The position numbers and the translations under genes are program-made. A stretch of DNA of 8,400 bases from Actinomycetota bacterium (lineage in GTDB: Bacteria > Actinomycetota > Acidimicrobiia > Acidimicrobiales > Poriferisodaliceae): the NCBI GenBank assembly GCA_002731665.1, contig PCCJ01000086.1, positions 1 to 8,400 on the forward strand, in the 5' to 3' direction. The notes beneath the pieces are model-generated. The model worked only from the letters and a program-made list of their open reading frames with translations, was not told where the DNA came from and made no database searches. Shown piece by piece: positions 5,152 through 8,400 of this stretch. How positions within the stretch are numbered: the first letter of the stretch is position 1; every line of letters starts with the position of its first letter.

Positions 5152-6784
5152 TAACGACTTCTCCTGCCGCTTCATAAATACAGACAGAGTTAACCGGTAT
5201 ATTGGAAGTAAGCTCAAACTCAAACTCTTTTGCTTTGTATCCGCTAGGCAATCTAAAAATATTTGAATCAGCAACTGCCTGAGTATGCTTCAAGACTCCG
5301 TCAGCATAAAACTTCATGGTGACCGAACCACTTCCTTCTCTGTCAACCTTTGCCACGCCCATGTTGACGGGTTTCTCCGAATGAAATTTTTTGGATTTCC
5401 AAACATAGGTTGATGAAGTGCCGCTGGTCGCAAACTTGACAACAGAACCACCTACGACCAGGTAAAGCTCGTCAGTTTCTAAGTCGTTGAATCCTGCGGT
5501 AGCGTGAAAGTCTAATTTTACATAAGCGTTCTTACCCCCTCTTGGATCAAAGATGAATCCTTTCGACTCTGATCCGTCATTGTAAAAAGCCAAATACTGA
5601 CCTTCGTAATAGAAAGCTTTAATAGAAGAGGGTACTAAGGCTTGCCATTGGTCTCTTGTGAGAATTGGTTCTGTTATTAAATCTAATCCCTGCTCAGTTG
5701 CTCTTACTAGACCGTCGGGTGATGCGTAAATTGCGTAAGCTCCCATATCAACGATTGAGTTCTTGCTGACGCACGATAGCGTGGAATCAATTTCTGACAT
5801 GCTCATAGATCTCGGATCAAGACCAGAGATCATCGCCGGTTTTTCTTTTGTTAAAACTAAAACGCCATTCGTCATTGGCGCTAATCCAACTATTGGAGAT
5901 TTTACAGTTAAGCGATTATCTTTAGGATAAGCATGAGGAAGAAACGCTTCCGAAAAACAAACTGTTTGTCCAGAAAATCCGGCGCTTATTCCGTTTGGCA
6001 AACTAATAAGACCTAACATTTGACCGTCTGGATGATCTGTCGCGTTATCGTCGGGTGGACCAACGTGAGTCGTTGTCGGAATAGCTTCACCTAAAGCTGC
6101 GTCTGATATTGAATCGGCATAAGTGCTTGCCGTAACCTCCGCAACTCTTCTGTATGTTCCCGAAGAATCCGTTCTGTATAAACGTTTTTTGGCAACGCTC
6201 ATGTTCGGAGCGACAACAGTTGGGAAAGTAATGTTTACGCTTTGGTCAGATCTCTTGTCTAGAATATGCGTAATGTCTGCTGTGATCGGCGGTCCTTCTT
6301 CGCCAAATATAGAAACATAAGTATAAATATACGAAACGCTTACCGGCTCTTCTGTTGTCACATTGGCGCTTGTTGATGGATTCAATGCTGGCGCAGATGT
6401 AAACTGAGGAGGAGTTGGAACCCCCAGCCGATAATAGGTGCCTGACCCGACAATAGACTCAGTTGTAAGTTTTGGGTAGGAACCACTTCCTGTCAGGTAA
6501 ATTCTATTATGCGGGTCTTCTGCGATTGGTGATCTAATAAAATCAACATCCTCGTTAGATCCGATCCAGAAATTCGATCCATATTTAAAAAGAGTTTTTG
6601 TGTTAGTTGTAATGCTGTAACTAGCAACGGGCGTTATAGAAACTGATGCATTTGCTTTCCAGCCTTCGAGTCTGCCGGTATCTAGTCTTGTGTTTGTGGC
6701 TTCTTGAGCCATCTCAACAGGCAGCATTCGAGCGAAAACTTTTGGTGCTTTCCCGCCAAAACCTTGAACTTTTACGCCGCTCAC
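5144..6784 (-). CDS. Putative tail nozzle / tail tubular protein B-like virion protein
   Basis: From the GTG start this is 546 residues. The N-terminus 'GFGGKAPKVFARMLP...ATNTRLDTGRLEGW' (about 8-42) resembles a recurring phage virion protein in which a structural N-terminus leads into a beta-rich body. Residues about 150-240 look like a fibronectin-type segment ('VSYIYTYVSIFGEEGPP', then 'KRLYRT' and 'ASTYADS'). Residues about 255-450 have repeated beta-strand blocks such as 'YAIYASPDGLVRATEQG' and 'FYYEGQYLAFYND' that suggest propeller blades. The C-terminus ('YVWKSKKF' near 460, 'RLPSGYKAKEFEFEL' near 511-525) looks like a jelly-roll. T7 gp12 and P22 gp10 nozzles also carry beta-propellers, so a nozzle role is inferred from architecture and from its place ahead of the Gp13-like gene. 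A generic tail protein remains possible. It overlaps the holin gene by four bases and the J-like gene by eight. Confidence 0.55.
   Translation of the reverse strand: MSGVKVQGFGGKAPKVFARMLPVEMAQEATNTRLDTGRLEGWKANASVSITPVASYSITTNTKTLFKYGSNFWIGSNEDVDFIRSPIAEDPHNRIYLTGSGSYPKLTTESIVGSGTYYRLGVPTPPQFTSAPALNPSTSANVTTEEPVSVSYIYTYVSIFGEEGPPITADITHILDKRSDQSVNITFPTVVAPNMSVAKKRLYRTDSSGTYRRVAEVTASTYADSISDAALGEAIPTTTHVGPPDDNATDHPDGQMLGLISLPNGISAGFSGQTVCFSEAFLPHAYPKDNRLTVKSPIVGLAPMTNGVLVLTKEKPAMISGLDPRSMSMSEIDSTLSCVSKNSIVDMGAYAIYASPDGLVRATEQGLDLITEPILTRDQWQALVPSSIKAFYYEGQYLAFYNDGSESKGFIFDPRGGKNAYVKLDFHATAGFNDLETDELYLVVGGSVVKFATSGTSSTYVWKSKKFHSEKPVNMGVAKVDREGSGSVTMKFYADGVLKHTQAVADSNIFRLPSGYKAKEFEFELTSNIPVNSVCIYEAAGEVVSG
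5161..5165 (-). promoter_or_regulatory. Ribosome-binding site for the J-like gene
   Basis: AGGAG lies nine bases before a GTG at 5149-5151, inside the end of the nozzle-like gene. It favours that GTG over the in-frame ATG codons at 5173-5175 and 5122-5124. The resulting N-terminus, (M)GNKPKVATMDVPSS, is polar and compact, whereas longer versions add a stretch that reads like an out-of-frame shadow of the upstream gene. Confidence 0.55.
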
Positions 6785-7164
6785 TTTCGTCTCCAAATTC
6801 TAATACCGTAGATTGCTGCAAAGACCGCTAAAATTAACCATTGATACCATTGAGGTGTAAGAGCCAGCGCCGCGAACCCGTCCTCAACATAACCAACAGT
6901 CGATGGAATAAAACTAAGCACCATTGGAATGCTTAGAAGTATCAAAACAAACTCGTCTTTCCAGCCTGAGTTCTTTATTTGCTCAAGCTCCCAAGAGTTA
7001 TCCATCTCTTGACCTCGGATAACCATCTCAAGTTGCTTCTTGTGACGCATCTCTTCGATTTCCATTTTTTTCATTTTGTCTTCGTGCTTTCTCTTCCCTC
7101 GGTTATCGATGGTTTCAACAACCTTTCCACCCAGGTTTCCTACTACATCAGCTATCCACTTCAT
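6781..7164 (-). CDS. Holin, GTA-type (PF11351-like)
   Basis: This 127-residue protein has a highly charged, probably coiled-coil N-terminal half (residues about 20-62, rich in Lys, Glu and Met). Two hydrophobic segments follow, near 71-89 (EFVLILLSIPMVLSFIP) and 106-122 (WYQWLILAVFAAIYGIR), joined by 'VEDGFAALALTP'. The end is basic (WRRK). The pattern W-K-D-E-F, SIPMVLSFIP, GF-x-x-L, P-x-W-Y, then G-I-R matches the family called 'holin of 3TMs, for gene-transfer release'. It would oligomerise in the inner membrane and time lysis. Only two membrane spans are obvious; the third span in the family name would have to come from the weakly hydrophobic first 18 residues. The ATG overlaps the previous TGA and has no clear Shine-Dalgarno, consistent with coupling. 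No endolysin or spanin gene is in this window. Confidence 0.75.
   Translation of the reverse strand: MKWIADVVGNLGGKVVETIDNRGKRKHEDKMKKMEIEEMRHKKQLEMVIRGQEMDNSWELEQIKNSGWKDEFVLILLSIPMVLSFIPSTVGYVEDGFAALALTPQWYQWLILAVFAAIYGIRIWRRK
6791..6794 (-). promoter_or_regulatory. Ribosome-binding site that decides a GTG start
   Basis: GGAG lies six bases before a GTG at 6782-6784, and that GTG overlaps the holin stop as GTGA. This spacing supports GTG as the start rather than the in-frame TTG at 6794-6796, which shares a base with the GGAG and has no ribosome-binding site of its own. Confidence 0.7.
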
Positions 7165-7640
7165 AAGTCAGCGGGGAAATTCTGTGAAGACATTACTGTC
7201 ATAAGAGCCTCAACATCAGAAGCCCCTGCTATTGCAGTTTCTAACCTAGCACATTCTTTTACGACTTCTGCGCGATACGTTGTTGTTGCGTCTGGTATAG
7301 CTACATCTCTTTCAACTTTCCTAATGATCATCCAATCAGTCACAGATAACCGTTGACTTGCTTGATCTTTAACAAAAGAAACCTTTTCAACTTTTAACGT
7401 ACCTAAATCTTTTGCAGTGTTCGTGTACTGTTGAGTAGGTTTTCCGTCAACTAAAACAATGTTTCCAGTTGATACAGTGTAGTAGTTATTATCTTTTTGC
7501 TCACCCTCGACAACTTCTTCAATACCCTCTTCTGTTTTAAAATCATCAGGCGCAACACCACCAGGAAAACTTGTATTGGGAAAAAGCTGTTCTAGAGTTC
7601 CTGTGCTTTCAATAGCTCCTGATTTAACAATTGCTAACAT
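7161..7640 (-). CDS. Phage tail (fibre) assembly chaperone-like protein
   Basis: This 159-residue soluble protein has two parts. Residues 1-80 hold 'TLEQLFPNTSFPGG' (about 15-28) and a strand-rich stretch with 'LVDGKPTQQYTN' (about 63-74), an N-terminal layout I recall from small proteins of marine phages. Residues 94-150 hold 'SQRLSVTDWMIIRKVERDVAIP', then 'TYRAEVV' and a helical tail. The R-x-L-x-x-TDW pattern followed by a Tyr-Arg helix is typical of the phage tail assembly chaperone family (Pfam Phage_tail_APC, PF16778) and of C-terminal helices in Tfa-like fibre chaperones. It follows directly the LamG fibre gene, where fibre chaperones commonly sit, so the fibre is the likely client (inference). 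Its start has a strong ribosome-binding site. Its TGA stop overlaps the holin ATG (ATGA), so the two are probably translationally coupled. Confidence 0.7.
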   Translation of the reverse strand: MLAIVKSGAIESTGTLEQLFPNTSFPGGVAPDDFKTEEGIEEVVEGEQKDNNYYTVSTGNIVLVDGKPTQQYTNTAKDLGTLKVEKVSFVKDQASQRLSVTDWMIIRKVERDVAIPDATTTYRAEVVKECARLETAIAGASDVEALMTVMSSQNFPADL

Positions 7641-7646
7641 TTATAT

Positions 7647-7653
7647 CTCCTTA
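7647..7653 (-). promoter_or_regulatory. Strong Shine-Dalgarno overlapping the upstream stop codon
   Basis: TAAGGAG on the - strand merges the TAA stop of the LamG fibre gene with an AAGGAG ribosome-binding site. It lies six bases before the ATG at 7640. The sequence AAGGAGATATAA closely resembles the leader of T7 gene 10. It suggests efficient, termination-coupled translation of the 159-residue gene. Confidence 0.75.
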
Positions 7654-8400
7654 TGTGGTGGGCGTGTCATTCGTTACAACTTGACTGTTGGTCAAATTTT
7701 GGAGGCTGAAGTTATTGCCATTGCCGCTACTATCTGTTCCAATTGCTCCGCTTGCAAACTTGCAATGAAATCCATGATTTCCAAAACTTCCAGTGTATTC
7801 AATCGGCTTCCAACTGCCGCCAATGGTTGCCCCAAAATTGCTTGCGTCTAAGGCTTGTCCATCAACGTGAATTGCCTCCGCAATTTTTCCGTTAAAACCG
7901 TAGTAGTCGTAAGTGGGTGTATTATTAAGATTCCAAGCTCCGGTATCTCGCATTCCAGCGGTAATTGCGATTCCATTATTGGCGTTAAATCCTAAAGCCT
8001 CAGAGGGGCGAGAGCTTGTGCTTGTCAAAACGAGTGTGCCATCAACGTAAAATTTCATGGTCGCTCCGCTGCGATAATACGAAAAGTGATGCCAATCCGT
8101 ATCATTGACTAGACCATTCGATGAAGTTCCTGATTCTCCTTCAGACCAGTTTGCATTACTTCCCCAGTGTGCAAAAGCTCCAGCGTCTGTTTGATATGGA
8201 ATAAACAAACTTTCATCAGTATTGAAGCCTGTTTTTCGACCAGCCCAAATCGGAGAAGCTCCGTACTGATAGCCAGTGCTTCCAGCGGTGTCTCTTTTCA
8301 TCCAAATTGAACATGACCAAACTGTCGTGCTTGTTCTTGAGTTTGTCGGAAGACGATAAATTCTGGTTGTTGCGTTACTGGACGAAGTATTATTGGAAGC
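7651..8400 (-). CDS. LamG-domain tail fibre or appendage protein, C-terminal part (start outside window)
   Basis: The reading frame is open to the window edge, so only the last 249 residues are visible. They form a concanavalin A-like (LamG/laminin G-3) jelly-roll domain: a Trp-rich strand near residues 28-33 (VWSCSIW), a 'DTDWHHF' strand near 101-107, 'MKFYVDGTLV' near 115-124 and 'GFNGKIAEAIHVDGQAL' near 168-184. The segment 'WKPIEYTGSFG' and the Asp-Ser-Ser-Gly-Asn-Gly-Asn-Asn stretch near 223-230 match a layout I recall from many marine phage fibres. Such domains usually bind cell-surface glycans, so a receptor-binding or virion-decorating role is inferred. The methionine at 8299-8301 is internal to the domain and is not the start. 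The stop codon overlaps the ribosome-binding site of the next gene, a putative fibre chaperone. The upstream part could hold a shaft or virion-attachment domain. Confidence 0.8.
   Translation of the reverse strand, partial: ASNNTSSSNATTRIYRLPTNSRTSTTVWSCSIWMKRDTAGSTGYQYGASPIWAGRKTGFNTDESLFIPYQTDAGAFAHWGSNANWSEGESGTSSNGLVNDTDWHHFSYYRSGATMKFYVDGTLVLTSTSSRPSEALGFNANNGIAITAGMRDTGAWNLNNTPTYDYYGFNGKIAEAIHVDGQALDASNFGATIGGSWKPIEYTGSFGNHGFHCKFASGAIGTDSSGNGNNFSLQNLTNSQVVTNDTPTT

Noticed and set aside
5152..5274. An upstream extension of the J-like gene to 5274 (870 residues) or to the ATG at 5173-5175
   Set aside because: The extension would lie inside the nozzle-like gene for up to 131 bases, encodes a stretch rich in Leu/Ser that looks like a frame shadow, and lacks the AGGAG-to-GTG spacing seen at 5149-5165.
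6785..6796. TTG at 6794-6796 as the start of the nozzle-like gene
   Set aside because: No Shine-Dalgarno precedes it, and the GTG at 6782-6784 has GGAG six bases upstream and a GTGA overlap with the holin stop.
6979..7356. A 125-residue + strand reading frame opposite the holin and chaperone-like genes
   Set aside because: It is antisense to two well-supported genes, has no ribosome-binding site that I can see and no family features. The other + strand frames in the window are shadows of the same kind.

Overview
The window looks like part of the late structural and lysis region of a lytic, T7-like (podovirus-type) tailed phage, most likely marine and infecting a Gram-negative bacterium. The basis is family resemblance read by eye: a T7 Gp13-like internal virion protein, a T7 gp14-like small core protein starting Met-Cys, a putative tail nozzle protein, a GTA-type holin, and a LamG-domain fibre of a kind I recall as common in marine phage metagenomes. 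No host genes, tRNAs, integrase, insertion sequences or CRISPR arrays are visible, and no gene on the + strand is supported.

All ten supported genes lie on the - strand and are read from high to low coordinates. They are packed almost without gaps: ATGA overlaps at 7161-7164, 2662-2665 and 397-400, a GTGA overlap at 6781-6784, a TAATG junction at 892-896, and Shine-Dalgarno sequences that overlap the previous stop codon at 7647-7653 and 1485-1492. In order of transcription they are: the 3' end of a LamG-domain fibre (7651-8400, running off the window edge); a small tail-fibre assembly chaperone-like protein (7161-7640); a holin (6781-7164); a 546-residue putative tail nozzle protein (5144-6784, GTG start); an 829-residue protein like the C-terminal half of lambda J (2662-5151, GTG start); and a DUF4376 chaperone-like protein (2096-2665). 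After the only real gap (1949-2095) come a T7 Gp13-like protein (1490-1948, TTG start), a gp14-like protein (894-1478), a second small core protein with a shared motif (397-894), and the N-terminal part of a third (1-400, running off the other edge).

Two receptor-binding modules, the LamG fibre and the J-like protein, are each followed directly by a chaperone-like gene, so the window holds two fibre-plus-chaperone cassettes. The second cassette sits between the nozzle-like gene and the Gp13-like gene, which in T7 (genes 12 and 13) are neighbours. The 147-base gap before the Gp13-like gene separates the fibre module from the ejection-protein module. Its transcript can form a bulged stem-loop and two alternative helices over the ribosome-binding site and start codon of the Gp13-like gene. 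I see no clearly undescribed system. The structured leader, the domain inserted in the J-like protein, and the motif sharing among the three small core proteins deserve the closest look.
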